From the NCBI RefSeq assembly GCF_014649495.1, contig NZ_BMTD01000008.1, positions 1 to 64,000 on the forward strand: DNA of 64,000 nucleotides, given 5' to 3'. Within the stretch, counting starts at the first letter, position 1. The number at the start of each line of letters is the position of its first letter. Positions 37,489 through 46,144 of the stretch are shown in pieces. A program made the position numbers and the translations under genes. The notes under the pieces were generated by a model. It did not search any database. It was not told the origin of the DNA and was given only the letters and a program-made list of their open reading frames with translations. This DNA is from Streptomyces filipinensis. GTDB taxonomy: Bacteria > Actinomycetota > Actinomycetes > Streptomycetales > Streptomycetaceae.

Positions 37489-38193
37489 TCAGGGCGTCGG
37501 GCGCTTCCGCTCGGGCCTGCCCTTACGGTCTCGCTCCTGCAGCAGCCGCCCGGTCTGTGCGGACACCGGCGCGGCCAGCAGGGCGGTGACCAGGTCGACC
37601 AGCCGGCTGGTGAACAACCGGTCGTCCCTGCGGGGGCGTCCGGCGGCCCGGGCGGCGAGTTCGGCGTGGCAGAACCTCATGGCGGTGAAGCGGGTGTGGA
37701 ACACCGCGGTCGACTCAGGAGCCAGTAGCGGCTCCACCAGGCGCCGCCAGGGATAGATGCTCGACCCCTCGGTCACGACGGCCTCGACCAGGGGTTCGGG
37801 GCGGTTGAGCAGTTCGGCCACGATCTGCAGGAACGCGCGGCCGCCGTCGGGGTCGGCGAGTTTCGCGGCGGCCGGCAGCACCAGTGCGGCGGCGAGGGAT
37901 CGGAGGTCCATGGCGCCGCTGTCCTCGTACTGCTGCAGCAGCACCTCCCGGCTGGCGTCCACCGCGGGGAGGTGCTTGTCGAGCACGGCGCGCAGCAGAC
38001 CCGCCCGGTCGCCGAAGTGGTATTGCAGGGCCATCGCGTTGCGCTGGCCGGCGGCCCGCTTGATCTCGTTGAGTGACGCACCGTCGACACCCTTCGCCGC
38101 GAACAACTGCTCGGCGGCCCGGATGAGGGTGGCGCGCGTGTCACCCGCCTTCCGGCTGCGAGGCGACGTGGCCTGCGTCTCATGTGCTGTCAC
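37489..38193 (-). CDS. TetR/AcrR-family transcriptional regulator
   Basis: 234 residues from GTG 38193. The helix-turn-helix domain is at about 20-66 (RATLIRAAEQLFAAKG, ASLNEIKRAAG, MALQYHFGDRAGLL). The C-terminal ligand domain is not assignable. It is divergent from a zinc alcohol dehydrogenase across a 90-bp promoter containing a near-perfect palindrome (38225-38240), so it probably represses both. Confidence 0.92.
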   Translation of the reverse strand: MTAHETQATSPRSRKAGDTRATLIRAAEQLFAAKGVDGASLNEIKRAAGQRNAMALQYHFGDRAGLLRAVLDKHLPAVDASREVLLQQYEDSGAMDLRSLAAALVLPAAAKLADPDGGRAFLQIVAELLNRPEPLVEAVVTEGSSIYPWRRLVEPLLAPESTAVFHTRFTAMRFCHAELAARAAGRPRRDDRLFTSRLVDLVTALLAAPVSAQTGRLLQERDRKGRPERKRPTP

Positions 38194-38224
38194 GGATGCC
38201 CATGCTAGCGTCGCCCCGCCGAAG

Positions 38225-38240
38225 TAATACACGTGCATTA
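38225..38240. promoter_or_regulatory. Near-perfect palindrome in the TetR/dehydrogenase promoter, candidate TetR operator
   Basis: TAATACACGTGCATTA is symmetric at seven of eight base pairs about its CACGTG core. It is centred 40 bp from the TetR start and 52 bp from the dehydrogenase start. Confidence 0.55.
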
Positions 38241-38283
38241 ATGACTGATAAAGGCGCCTTGGTGCGCCGCGGGAGTCAATCCA

Positions 38284-39336
38284 GTGAAGGCACTGACCTA
38301 CCACGGCCCCCACGACATCCGCTTCGAGGATGTCCCCGACCCGGCCGTCACCAGTCCCACCGACGCGGTCATCCAGGTGACCACGGCCGGCATCTGCGGC
38401 AGCGACCTGCACATCTACGGCGGTCACGGGTTCACCCCGGAAACCGGTTACACCCCGGGACACGAGTGCGTCGGCGTGGTCACCGACACCGGCGACCGGG
38501 TCAGCCGGTTCAAGCCGGGTGACCGCGTCCTGGTGCCCGCCTCGGTCGGCTGCACGCTGTGCGGAACCTGCGCGAAGGGACTCACCGCCAGGTGCGAGCG
38601 AGCGCAGGCGCCGACGGACCTCTGTTACGGAGTGAGCCCGCACCTTCCGGGAAGTCAGGCCCAGTTCCTCGCCGTGCCCCATGCCGATGTCAACCTGGTG
38701 CACCTGCCCGAGGGCATCTCGGACGAGGCGGCCGTCGTTCTGACGGACAACGCCCCCACGGCCTGGTACGGCTGCCGCCGGGCCCGCATACAGCCCGGCG
38801 AAACGGTTCTTGTCATCGGCCTGGGCCCGGTCGGCCTCATGGCCGCACAGTCCGCCTTCATGATGGGCGCGGCCCGCGTCCTGGGTGTGGACCTGGTCGC
38901 GGAGCGCCGCGCCTTCGCCGAAACCCTGGGCGTCGAGCCCGTCGAGGGCGAGGACGCGCGAACGGCCGTGCGGGAGATGACGGCAGGGCGCGGACCGGAT
39001 GCCGTGGTGGAGGCCGTGGGCTCGGACGCCACCATCGGGCTGGCCCTCAAAACCGTCCGGCAGGCAGGACGGGTCAGCGTCATCGGTGTCAGCCAGAGCA
39101 AGGCCTTTCCCTTTCACATGGGACTGGCGCAGATCAAGGAGCTGGAGTTCGCCATCGGCCTGTGCTCGATCCATTACGAACTTCCCGCCCTGATCCCCCT
39201 CGCCCAGGCCGGCCGGATCACCCCGGAGGCCGTGGTCTCCCACCGCCTCGGCCTGTCCGAAGGCCCCGCGGCGTACGAACTGTTCCACAGCCGCGCCGCA
39301 GGTGTCCGCAAGATCCTCCTCGACCCCTCCCGTTGA
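38284..39336 (+). CDS. Zinc-dependent alcohol dehydrogenase (MDR family)
   Basis: 350 residues from GTG 38284. The GroES-like domain has the catalytic zinc ligands in GICGSDLH and GHECVGVV, and the structural-zinc cysteines in CTLCGTCAKGLTARC. The Rossmann domain has VIGLGPVGLMAAQ (about 180). It oxidises or reduces an unknown alcohol/aldehyde with NAD(P). The divergent TetR gene is the likely regulator, and a hairpin follows the stop. Confidence 0.93.
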   Translation: MKALTYHGPHDIRFEDVPDPAVTSPTDAVIQVTTAGICGSDLHIYGGHGFTPETGYTPGHECVGVVTDTGDRVSRFKPGDRVLVPASVGCTLCGTCAKGLTARCERAQAPTDLCYGVSPHLPGSQAQFLAVPHADVNLVHLPEGISDEAAVVLTDNAPTAWYGCRRARIQPGETVLVIGLGPVGLMAAQSAFMMGAARVLGVDLVAERRAFAETLGVEPVEGEDARTAVREMTAGRGPDAVVEAVGSDATIGLALKTVRQAGRVSVIGVSQSKAFPFHMGLAQIKELEFAIGLCSIHYELPALIPLAQAGRITPEAVVSHRLGLSEGPAAYELFHSRAAGVRKILLDPSR

Positions 39337-39350
39337 TCCGCCGCCGTGGG

Positions 39351-39373
39351 CCGGTCCCCGTCCGGGGGAACGG
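39351..39373 (+). terminator. Hairpin after the alcohol dehydrogenase gene
   Basis: The arms CCGGTCCCC and GGGGAACGG pair at eight of nine positions around a short loop, 14 bp past the stop codon. Confidence 0.45.
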
Positions 39374-39500
39374 CATCGTCCCTGAAACGTGACCCACAGC
39401 AGGCTTACAGGCATCCCAACCAGTCGGTATGGTACGCGGCCCGAAGGCTTCCTCCCCCCGTTCACCTCCACGGATTCGAGCCGTGATGGAAGGCCAGGCC

Positions 39501-39956
39501 ATGACATACGCCGACGAGAACCAGCACCCGCCATCAGGGCCGGCCGGATCGCCCTGGTCCCGCCCCGAGCCCCAGTGGTACGGATACGACGCCCCCGGAC
39601 ACGACTGGTACGGACAAGCCACGTGGGACGAGCCTGCGCCGCAGGCTCGTCCCCACCAGGACGACCTGACCGCCCTGCGCTCGGCGTACCGGCTGCTCCG
39701 CCGGATCTCCACGCTGACCGCGCTCGGCTCCTTCGTGGTGTACGTCGTACTGTCCTGCTCCGCGCCGGGCCTGATGGGGGCCAAGATCGCCGGGGAGCTG
39801 AGCCTGGGAATGGCCCTGGGAGTCCTCCAGCTCGTGGTCACCTTCGCGGCGGTCCACTGGTACGGACGCAGCGCACGACGCTCGGTGGATCCGCTGGCCC
39901 GTGTCATCAGGGAACGGACGGCCCCCGCCGGCGGCAACGCGGGAGCGGTGAGATGA
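39501..39956 (+). CDS. DUF485 membrane protein (YjcH-like partner of acetate symporter)
   Basis: 151 residues from ATG 39501, with GGAAGG a few bases upstream; ATG 39486 lacks such a site. The first 65 residues are a Pro/Tyr/Trp-rich cytoplasmic stretch, then two membrane helices (about 75-97 and 108-130) with the DUF485 pattern. It overlaps the symporter gene by four bases (ATGA), the usual yjcH-actP arrangement. Confidence 0.88.
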   Translation: MTYADENQHPPSGPAGSPWSRPEPQWYGYDAPGHDWYGQATWDEPAPQARPHQDDLTALRSAYRLLRRISTLTALGSFVVYVVLSCSAPGLMGAKIAGELSLGMALGVLQLVVTFAAVHWYGRSARRSVDPLARVIRERTAPAGGNAGAVR

Positions 39957-41569
39957 ACGACTTCAGTTCCGGGACGCAGGCCAGCGTCCTCATGCTGTTC
40001 ACCGCCCTGGTCACCCTCACGCTGCTGATGTGCGTGATGGCCGGCCCGGACCGCGACGATCTGACGAACTTCTACACCGGCTACCGCTCGCTCACCCCGC
40101 TCAAGAACGGCCTCGCCATCGCGGGTGACTACATCTCCGCGGCCACGGTGCTGAGCACCACCGGCATCGTCGCGCTCGCCGGGTACGACGGCTACGTCCT
40201 CGCGGTCAGCACGGCCCTGTCTCTCGTCCTGCTGATGTTCCTGCTGGCCGAACCCCTGCGCAACGCCGGCAGGTTCACCATGGGCGACGTCCTGGCACGC
40301 ACCATGCCGGGGCGGGCGGTGCGTGTCGCCGCCTGTGTGGTGACGCTCGCGGCCACCCTGCCGTTCCTCGTCGTCCAGCTCTCCGGGGCCGGGTCGCTGC
40401 TCACCTTCATCCTGAACCTGCCGCACGTGGCCGGTGCCAGGACGGTGTGCATCGTCATCGTAGGCAGCCTGATGATCATTTACGCGGCGCTCGGCGGGAT
40501 GCGGGGCACCGCGTTCATTCAGATGATCAAGATCGTGCTCCTGCTCGGCACCAGCGCCGTCGTCGCCGTCCTGGTCCTGAACCGCTTCGACTGGAGCCCG
40601 GGCGAACTGCTCAGGGCCGCCCAGCACGGCAGCGGCGCGGGCCCCGCCTTCCTCCAGCAGGGCCTTCAGCTGGGCACCTCGGCCGCCGAGCGGCTGGACT
40701 TCATCGGTCTCCAGATCACCGTGGTCCTCGGTGTCGCCTGCCTGCCCCACATCACGATGCGCCTGTACTCCGCCCAGGACGTGCCGGCGGTGCGCCGTTC
40801 CATGTCGTGGGCGGTGGGCACGGTCACCACGTTCTGCCTGCTCGTGATCATCCTGGGAACGGGCGCGGCGGCGCTGGTGGGATCGCGGTACATCACCGCG
40901 GCCGACCCACAGGGCAGGACATCGGTCCTCATGCTGTCCCAGGTGCTCGGCGGGGCACCCGGCTCCGCGGGCACGACGATCCTCTACTCGGCCGTGGCGG
41001 GCGTCGTCTTCATCACCTTGCTGTCGTCGGTCGCGGGGATGACCCTGGCCGCGGCCTCCTCGCTCGCCCACGACCTGTTCGCCCATGCGGTGCGGCGGGG
41101 TCTCTCGAAGCCGCGTACGGAGATGACGGTGGCGGTGTGGACGAGCGTGGGCGTGGGAATTGTCGCCATCGGGCTCTCCGTCCTGGTCCAGAACTGGAAC
41201 GTCGGGGTGCTGACCACGCTGGCCATCTGCATAGGCGCCTCGGCGGTGGCGCCCGCGCTCACCTACTCCCTGTTCTGGCGCGGATTCACCCGCACCGGCC
41301 TGCTCGCCACCCTCTACGGCGGAGCGGCCTGCGCGATGCTGCTGATGGTCTTCTCCAGGGCCGTTTCGGGCACGCCGACCGCCGTCTTCCCGAACGCCGA
41401 CTTCGACCTGTACCCCCTGCAGTCCGCCGGACTCGTGTCCGTCCCGTTCGGCTATCTGGCGGGCTGGCTGGGCAGCCGCCTCGATCACCGGCGCCGCGCC
41501 GCCGTCAGCCGGGAGAACCGGCGGCTCTACGAGGAGAGCGAGGCGCGGCTGCTCGCCGCGGCCGAGTGA
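39953..41569 (+). CDS. actP: Sodium:solute symporter, ActP-like (acetate/short carboxylate uptake)
   Basis: 538 residues from ATG 39953. About thirteen membrane helices and the SSF-family pattern: FYTGYRSLTPLKNGLAIAGD near the N-terminus, ISAATVLSTTGIVALAGYDG, and CLPHITMRLYSAQDVPAVR in the middle. The pairing with DUF485 supports uptake of acetate or a related monocarboxylate. A substrate other than acetate is possible. It converges on the phosphatase gene, with 35 bp between stops. Confidence 0.88.
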   Translation: MNDFSSGTQASVLMLFTALVTLTLLMCVMAGPDRDDLTNFYTGYRSLTPLKNGLAIAGDYISAATVLSTTGIVALAGYDGYVLAVSTALSLVLLMFLLAEPLRNAGRFTMGDVLARTMPGRAVRVAACVVTLAATLPFLVVQLSGAGSLLTFILNLPHVAGARTVCIVIVGSLMIIYAALGGMRGTAFIQMIKIVLLLGTSAVVAVLVLNRFDWSPGELLRAAQHGSGAGPAFLQQGLQLGTSAAERLDFIGLQITVVLGVACLPHITMRLYSAQDVPAVRRSMSWAVGTVTTFCLLVIILGTGAAALVGSRYITAADPQGRTSVLMLSQVLGGAPGSAGTTILYSAVAGVVFITLLSSVAGMTLAAASSLAHDLFAHAVRRGLSKPRTEMTVAVWTSVGVGIVAIGLSVLVQNWNVGVLTTLAICIGASAVAPALTYSLFWRGFTRTGLLATLYGGAACAMLLMVFSRAVSGTPTAVFPNADFDLYPLQSAGLVSVPFGYLAGWLGSRLDHRRRAAVSRENRRLYEESEARLLAAAE

Positions 41570-41604
41570 CACGGCGGCGGGAACCCCGCGAGGGCCGGAG
41601 ACGG

Positions 41605-44025
41605 TCAGGCGAACGTACCGGTCAGGGATTGTTCGGTCCACACGGTCTTGCCCTCGCGGGTGTACCGGGTGCCCCAGCGCTCGGTCATCTGGGCCACCAG
41701 GAACAGGCCTCTCCCGCCCTCGTCGGTGGTACGGGCGTGGCGCAGGTGGGGTGAGGTGTGGCTGGAGTCGCTGACCTCGCACACCAGACACCGTTCACGG
41801 ATCAGGCGCAGGGTCGCAGGACCGCCTGCATAGCGGTAGACGTTGGTGACCAGCTCACTGGCGATCAGCTCGGTCGTGAACGCCAGGTGTTCCAGGCCCC
41901 ATTCGCTCAGCTTGGCCGAGGTCAGTGCCCGGGCCCGGGCGGCGCTGGCGGGCTCCGAGGGAAGACTCCAGGAGGCGACGTCGTCCGGTGACAGCATCCG
42001 GGTGCGGGCGATCAGCAACGCGACGTCGTCGGCGGGGCGCGCGGGCACGAGTGCGTCGACCACCGCCTGGCACGTCCGTTCCAGCGCGTTCGCGGGGCGG
42101 GCGAGTGCCGCACACAGCTTGGCCAGACCCAGGTCGGTGTCGATCTGCCGTTCGCCGATGAGTCCGTTGGTGTACAGGCACAGCAGGCTGCCCTCGGCCA
42201 GTTCGACGTCCCGGGCCTCGAAGGGCAGGCCGCCCACGCCGAGTGGTGGGCCGGCGGGCAGGTCGAGCACGGCCGCCTGTCCGTCCGGAGCGGTCACCAC
42301 CGGCGGCGGGTGGCCGGCCCGGGCCCCGGTGCATCGCCCGGAGACCGGGTCGTACACGGCGTACAGGCAGGTGGCACCGACGACCTGCTCGCCCACGGGC
42401 CGTTCGCCGACCGCTTCCTGTTCGGCCGCCAGGAGGTCGACCAGGTCGTCGAGACGGGACAGCACTTCGTCCGGTTCCAGGTCGAGGCTGGCCAGCGTGT
42501 GTACGGCGGTGCGCAGCCGGCCCATCGTGGCGGCAGCGTGGATGCCGCGTCCCACCACGTCGCCGACGACGAGGGCGACCCGTGTCCCGGACAGCGGAAT
42601 CACGTCGAACCAGTCGCCGCCCAGGCCCGGGGCCGCGCTGGCCGGCAGGTACCGCAGGGCCACCTCGACGGCCGACTGGTCCGGAACCGCCCGGGGCAGA
42701 AGGCTGCTCTGCAAGGTGAACGCGGTCTGTTGCTGCTGGGTGAAGCGCCTGGCGTTGTCGATGGAGACGGCGGCGCGCGAGGCGAGTTCCAGGGCGAGAG
42801 TGAGGTCGTCCGCTTCGAACGGATCCGGGCGACGCGAACGCCACAAGGTCATCACGCCCAGCACGAGGCCACGCGCGGCGACCGGTACCACGATCAGCGA
42901 GTGGGCGCTCAGGTCCGGAGCGTGAGCCCCCTGCCGGCCTTCCGTCGAGAACCAGTCCGCCGAGAGAACCGGTTCCAGGACGGGCCGCCCTTCGGCCAGG
43001 CATCTGGCCTGCGGTGTGCCCGGCGCGAACTGGACCGGCTCGCCCTGGGGGTGGGGCGGACCGGCTTGCTGGGCACCGACGCCGCAGGCTCCCACCCGCA
43101 CCACGGGCCCTGCCAGGGCCTGCGCCGGTTCCTCCCCGCGGGTCACCGGCTGCAGCAGGTCCACCGACGCATGGTCGGCGAGGTGAGGCACCATCACCTC
43201 GGCGAGTTCCCGGGCGGTCTCCGCCACGTCGAGGGTCGTTCCGATACGGCTGCCCGCCTGGTCGAGGAGCGCGAGCCGACGCTGGGCCTGATGGCGTTCG
43301 GTGATGTCCTCGATCATCTCGGCCACCCCCAGGACGCGGCCGGAGGGATCCTCCATCGGGAAGGACGAGACCATCGCGACGCGCTCGCGTGCCGGATCCC
43401 ACTCCAGGCGGACGAACTGCTCGGAGTAGACCATCGGCCTTCCGGTCTCCATCACCTGACGCACCCGGTCCACGGCCCTGCGGGCGTCGTCCGGGAGGAG
43501 GTAACAGCCGGTGGACAGCCCCCGGAACTCCGCTGCCGGGACACCGGTGAAGCGTTCGATGGCCCGGTTGACCCTGAGCAGCCTCAGGTCGGGGCCGTGG
43601 ACGACCAGGCCGATGGGGCACCGGCGGTACAACCCGTCGAGCACCGCGCGGTCCCTTTGCCACTCCAGGACGTCGGCCGTGGACGCCCCGGCGAGGAGCC
43701 ACTCACGGATCCCGTCGCCGCGTGAGAGCGGCTGGGCCCTGAGCCCCATCTCCACGATCTGCCCATCGCGGTGCCGCAGGTTCAGGACCCCGTGCCAGCC
43801 GCCGGCTCTCCTGCAGCGCACCGCGGCCTCCCCCACGGCCGGCAGGTCGCCGGGGTCGGCAAGCACCTCGGATGCCGGACGACCGATCACGGCTGCCACC
43901 GGATGGCCGAGCAGTTCCTCGGCCCGCCGGTTCCATCCGACCACGACTCCCCGGTCGTCGAGCACCGCCAGGGCGGCGAGGTGCGGGGCGAACGGATCGT
44001 CGTGGCTCTCGCCGGACTCCTTCAT
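41605..44025 (-). CDS. PAS-PAS-GAF-SpoIIE phosphatase fused to HATPase anti-sigma-kinase-like domain
   Basis: 806 residues from ATG 44025, with GGAG upstream. Domains in order: PAS (about 15-110), a second PAS (about 130-250), GAF (about 265-440), a PP2C/SpoIIE phosphatase (about 455-665: GGDWFDVIPLSG, GDVVGRGIHAAATMGRLR, RPADDVALL) and a C-terminal RsbW-like HATPase (about 690-800: ASELVTNVYRYAG, DEGGRGLFLV). Such proteins act in partner-switching control of sigma factors, sensing signals through PAS/GAF. The usual YTDG phosphatase motif reads YTNG here (Asn620), removing a residue that normally binds metal, so activity may be altered. Confidence 0.93.
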   Translation of the reverse strand: MKESGESHDDPFAPHLAALAVLDDRGVVVGWNRRAEELLGHPVAAVIGRPASEVLADPGDLPAVGEAAVRCRRAGGWHGVLNLRHRDGQIVEMGLRAQPLSRGDGIREWLLAGASTADVLEWQRDRAVLDGLYRRCPIGLVVHGPDLRLLRVNRAIERFTGVPAAEFRGLSTGCYLLPDDARRAVDRVRQVMETGRPMVYSEQFVRLEWDPARERVAMVSSFPMEDPSGRVLGVAEMIEDITERHQAQRRLALLDQAGSRIGTTLDVAETARELAEVMVPHLADHASVDLLQPVTRGEEPAQALAGPVVRVGACGVGAQQAGPPHPQGEPVQFAPGTPQARCLAEGRPVLEPVLSADWFSTEGRQGAHAPDLSAHSLIVVPVAARGLVLGVMTLWRSRRPDPFEADDLTLALELASRAAVSIDNARRFTQQQQTAFTLQSSLLPRAVPDQSAVEVALRYLPASAAPGLGGDWFDVIPLSGTRVALVVGDVVGRGIHAAATMGRLRTAVHTLASLDLEPDEVLSRLDDLVDLLAAEQEAVGERPVGEQVVGATCLYAVYDPVSGRCTGARAGHPPPVVTAPDGQAAVLDLPAGPPLGVGGLPFEARDVELAEGSLLCLYTNGLIGERQIDTDLGLAKLCAALARPANALERTCQAVVDALVPARPADDVALLIARTRMLSPDDVASWSLPSEPASAARARALTSAKLSEWGLEHLAFTTELIASELVTNVYRYAGGPATLRLIRERCLVCEVSDSSHTSPHLRHARTTDEGGRGLFLVAQMTERWGTRYTREGKTVWTEQSLTGTFA

Positions 44026-44113
44026 GCGCTTCTCCACCGCTGGACTCCACCTTGCACTCGGTCGTTCCGCACTTCTCCCGCGCACGCCGGCCTGCCAATG
44101 TCATGCAAGCAGC

Positions 44114-45274
44114 TCACGGAGGTGTCCCCAGCTCACGTGCCGCCAGGGCCCAGCTGAGCTCCACCGCGGTGTCCGGAGCGTCCAGGCTGGTGCCGGTCAG
44201 CTCCTCGAACCGACGCAGCCGGTAGCGGACGGTGTTGACATGGACGTGTGCGCTGCGGGCGACGTCGCGGATGTGCCGTCCCTTCTCCAGGTATCCCCGC
44301 ACCGACTCCTCGATGAGGGCACCGAACTCCCCCTCCGCCTCCAGTGGGCGCAGATAGCGGTCGAGCAGCAACTCGGCGAGTTCCGGCTCGGCGACGACGG
44401 CCACCCGCCAGGACAGGTCGGCGAGGTCGTACACGCCGCGCCGTCCGTACGCACGGGCGGCTTCCAGCAGCCTGCCGGCGGCGCGGAAGGAGTGGTGCAC
44501 CGCGGCCAGGTCCGTCGCCGGGCCGAGCCCCGCCGTCACCTCCAGGTCACCGGTGCGCGGCTTCTGCTCGACGACTCCGACGACAGCCTCGTCCAGCACG
44601 GTGAGCAGCGCCACCCGGCCGTTCCTGCGGCCGTGGGAGTCCAGGGAGCGTTCCAGCGCGTCCGGGCCGGAGGTACCGTGAGGGACGGCCCTGATCGCCC
44701 GGTACGGCCGCGCCAGGTCCAGTCCGTAGATCGCCGCACCGCTGTGGATCTCCGCCGCGCTCAGCGTCCCGTAGAGCAGTCCGCGCAGGAAGTCGGCGCG
44801 GCGGCGGGCGTCGAGCAGGGCGGAGGCGACCTCCGCCTGCCGGTGGACGGCGGCGATCTGCAGGCTCCCGGCGTCCGCCAGCTCCCACAGGCGCTTGGTG
44901 CGGTCGACGACGAGGCCGGGATCCAGGCCGCGTCCGGTGGCCTCGGCGAGGAACAGATCCCGTATCGCGCTCAGCGCCTGGCGGAAGGCGGGCAGCCCGT
45001 CGCCGAGCGGCACGCCCCGGTCGACCCGGTCCCGGGCCACGTCGGCTTCGTCGAAGTCCTCCGGCGCGGGCACCGTCCCGTCTCGCACCACGGTGAGGGC
45101 CCGCTGGAAGTGCCGATGCCAGATCTGGTCCAGGAGGTCCCGTGGGACCGCGCGGTAGGACGGGATGTGGTCCGTCAGATCCGCGTGCAGGCGCCCGCCC
45201 ATGTGCCCCTGCTGCGCGGCCATCGCGGCGATGACCCGTTCGAGGGACACCGCCGCGCCCGGCTGTCCGGGCAT
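44114..45274 (-). CDS. PucR/CdaR-type transcriptional regulator
   Basis: 386 residues from ATG 45274, with GGAGG eight bases upstream. The C-terminal PucR helix-turn-helix is clear: RDVARSAHVHVNTVRYRLRRFEELTG. The N-terminal part carries a sensory domain (RsbRD-like helical region, about 20-170) and a GGDEF-like CdaR middle region. It is divergent from the decarboxylase-like/SDR pair, with a perfect 16-bp palindrome just upstream, so it likely controls that pair. Confidence 0.92.
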   Translation of the reverse strand: MPGQPGAAVSLERVIAAMAAQQGHMGGRLHADLTDHIPSYRAVPRDLLDQIWHRHFQRALTVVRDGTVPAPEDFDEADVARDRVDRGVPLGDGLPAFRQALSAIRDLFLAEATGRGLDPGLVVDRTKRLWELADAGSLQIAAVHRQAEVASALLDARRRADFLRGLLYGTLSAAEIHSGAAIYGLDLARPYRAIRAVPHGTSGPDALERSLDSHGRRNGRVALLTVLDEAVVGVVEQKPRTGDLEVTAGLGPATDLAAVHHSFRAAGRLLEAARAYGRRGVYDLADLSWRVAVVAEPELAELLLDRYLRPLEAEGEFGALIEESVRGYLEKGRHIRDVARSAHVHVNTVRYRLRRFEELTGTSLDAPDTAVELSWALAARELGTPP

Positions 45275-45290
45275 GGTCCTCACCTCCGCC

Positions 45291-45306
45291 CGGCCGGTAC
45301 CGGCCG
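45291..45306. promoter_or_regulatory. Perfect 16-bp palindrome between PucR and CMD-like genes, candidate operator
   Basis: CGGCCGGTACCGGCCG is fully self-complementary and starts 17 bp upstream of the PucR start codon, just before its ribosome binding site. A GC-rich palindrome can arise by chance in this DNA, but the position fits autoregulation. Confidence 0.4.
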
Positions 45307-45496
45307 TTGTGTGACTGAACAATATGCCGCCCTCCGGCCTTGGCCGGGGAGCCGTCGACAGCCGGCCGTCCCCCGAAGCACAGTGGCACGGCGGCCAGAG
45401 CGGCGGATCGGCGGGCGTGCAGCGCGGCGCCGACCGGCGTGCCGGCAGCCGCCGCCGTGGTACGGACCCACCCAGACGAACAGTGCGGAGACCACC

Positions 45497-46144
45497 ATGA
45501 CCCACGAGCACCATCAGCGACCCCACCCCGCCACCGACGCCGGTCCGCGCCTCTCGCCGCTCGCCGAGGACGGCTGGGACCCTGCCACCCGGGAGCTGCT
45601 CGCCCCTGTTCCCCGGGACGCCGACGGCCGCCCCGCCAACGTCTTCACCACTCTGGTGCGGCACCCCGGCCTGTTCCGGCACTTCCTGCCGTTCGGCAGC
45701 CATCTGCTGCGCGACGGCCGTCTCGCGGACCGGACCCGGGAACTGCTCATTCTGCGCACCGCCTACAACACCCGGGCGCCCTACGAATGGGGACGGCACG
45801 TGCCGCTGGCCAGGGCCGCCGGGGTCACCGACGAGGAGATCCGGCGGGTCGGCGCGGGCCCGGACGCCCAGGGGTGGCCGCCTGGCGACGTCCACCTGCT
45901 GCGTGCCGCCGACGAACTGCACCGGGACGCACGTCTGTCCGCGGCCACCTGGTCCGCGCTCGCCGCCGACCACGACGAGGCGCAGCTGATCGAAATCACC
46001 ATGCTCGTCGGTCAGTACCACATGGTCGCGTTCTTTCTGAACTCCGCCGGTACGGAGCTCGAACCCGACTACGAGGGTGAAACCCTGCCGGCACCCGCCG
46101 GGGCCGGCGCGGACGCGACGGAAAGGGCGCACGGCGATGTCTGA
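45497..46144 (+). CDS. Carboxymuconolactone-decarboxylase/AhpD-like protein
   Basis: 215 residues from ATG 45497, with GGAG six bases upstream. The family core is RELLILRTAYNTRAPYEWGRH, where AhpD-like relatives often have Cys-x-x-Cys; no such cysteines are present, so a peroxidase role is unlikely. Also present: LVGQYHMVAFFLNS near the end. The N-terminus is His/Pro-rich. It may be a cofactor-free decarboxylase or lactone-related enzyme. It overlaps the SDR gene by eight bases. Confidence 0.88.
   Translation: MTHEHHQRPHPATDAGPRLSPLAEDGWDPATRELLAPVPRDADGRPANVFTTLVRHPGLFRHFLPFGSHLLRDGRLADRTRELLILRTAYNTRAPYEWGRHVPLARAAGVTDEEIRRVGAGPDAQGWPPGDVHLLRAADELHRDARLSAATWSALAADHDEAQLIEITMLVGQYHMVAFFLNSAGTELEPDYEGETLPAPAGAGADATERAHGDV

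Noticed and set aside
37260..37589. Plus-strand ORF starting MEEFLKQLRRDR in the AT-rich spacer
   Set aside because: It has a possible ribosome binding site, but the codon use is random and the frame runs into the antisense strand of the TetR gene.
39218..41791. Long minus-strand ORF opposite the symporter
   Set aside because: Charged repetitive composition (Arg, Asp, Gln, His) with no membrane helices; the plus strand encodes a clear SSF transporter.
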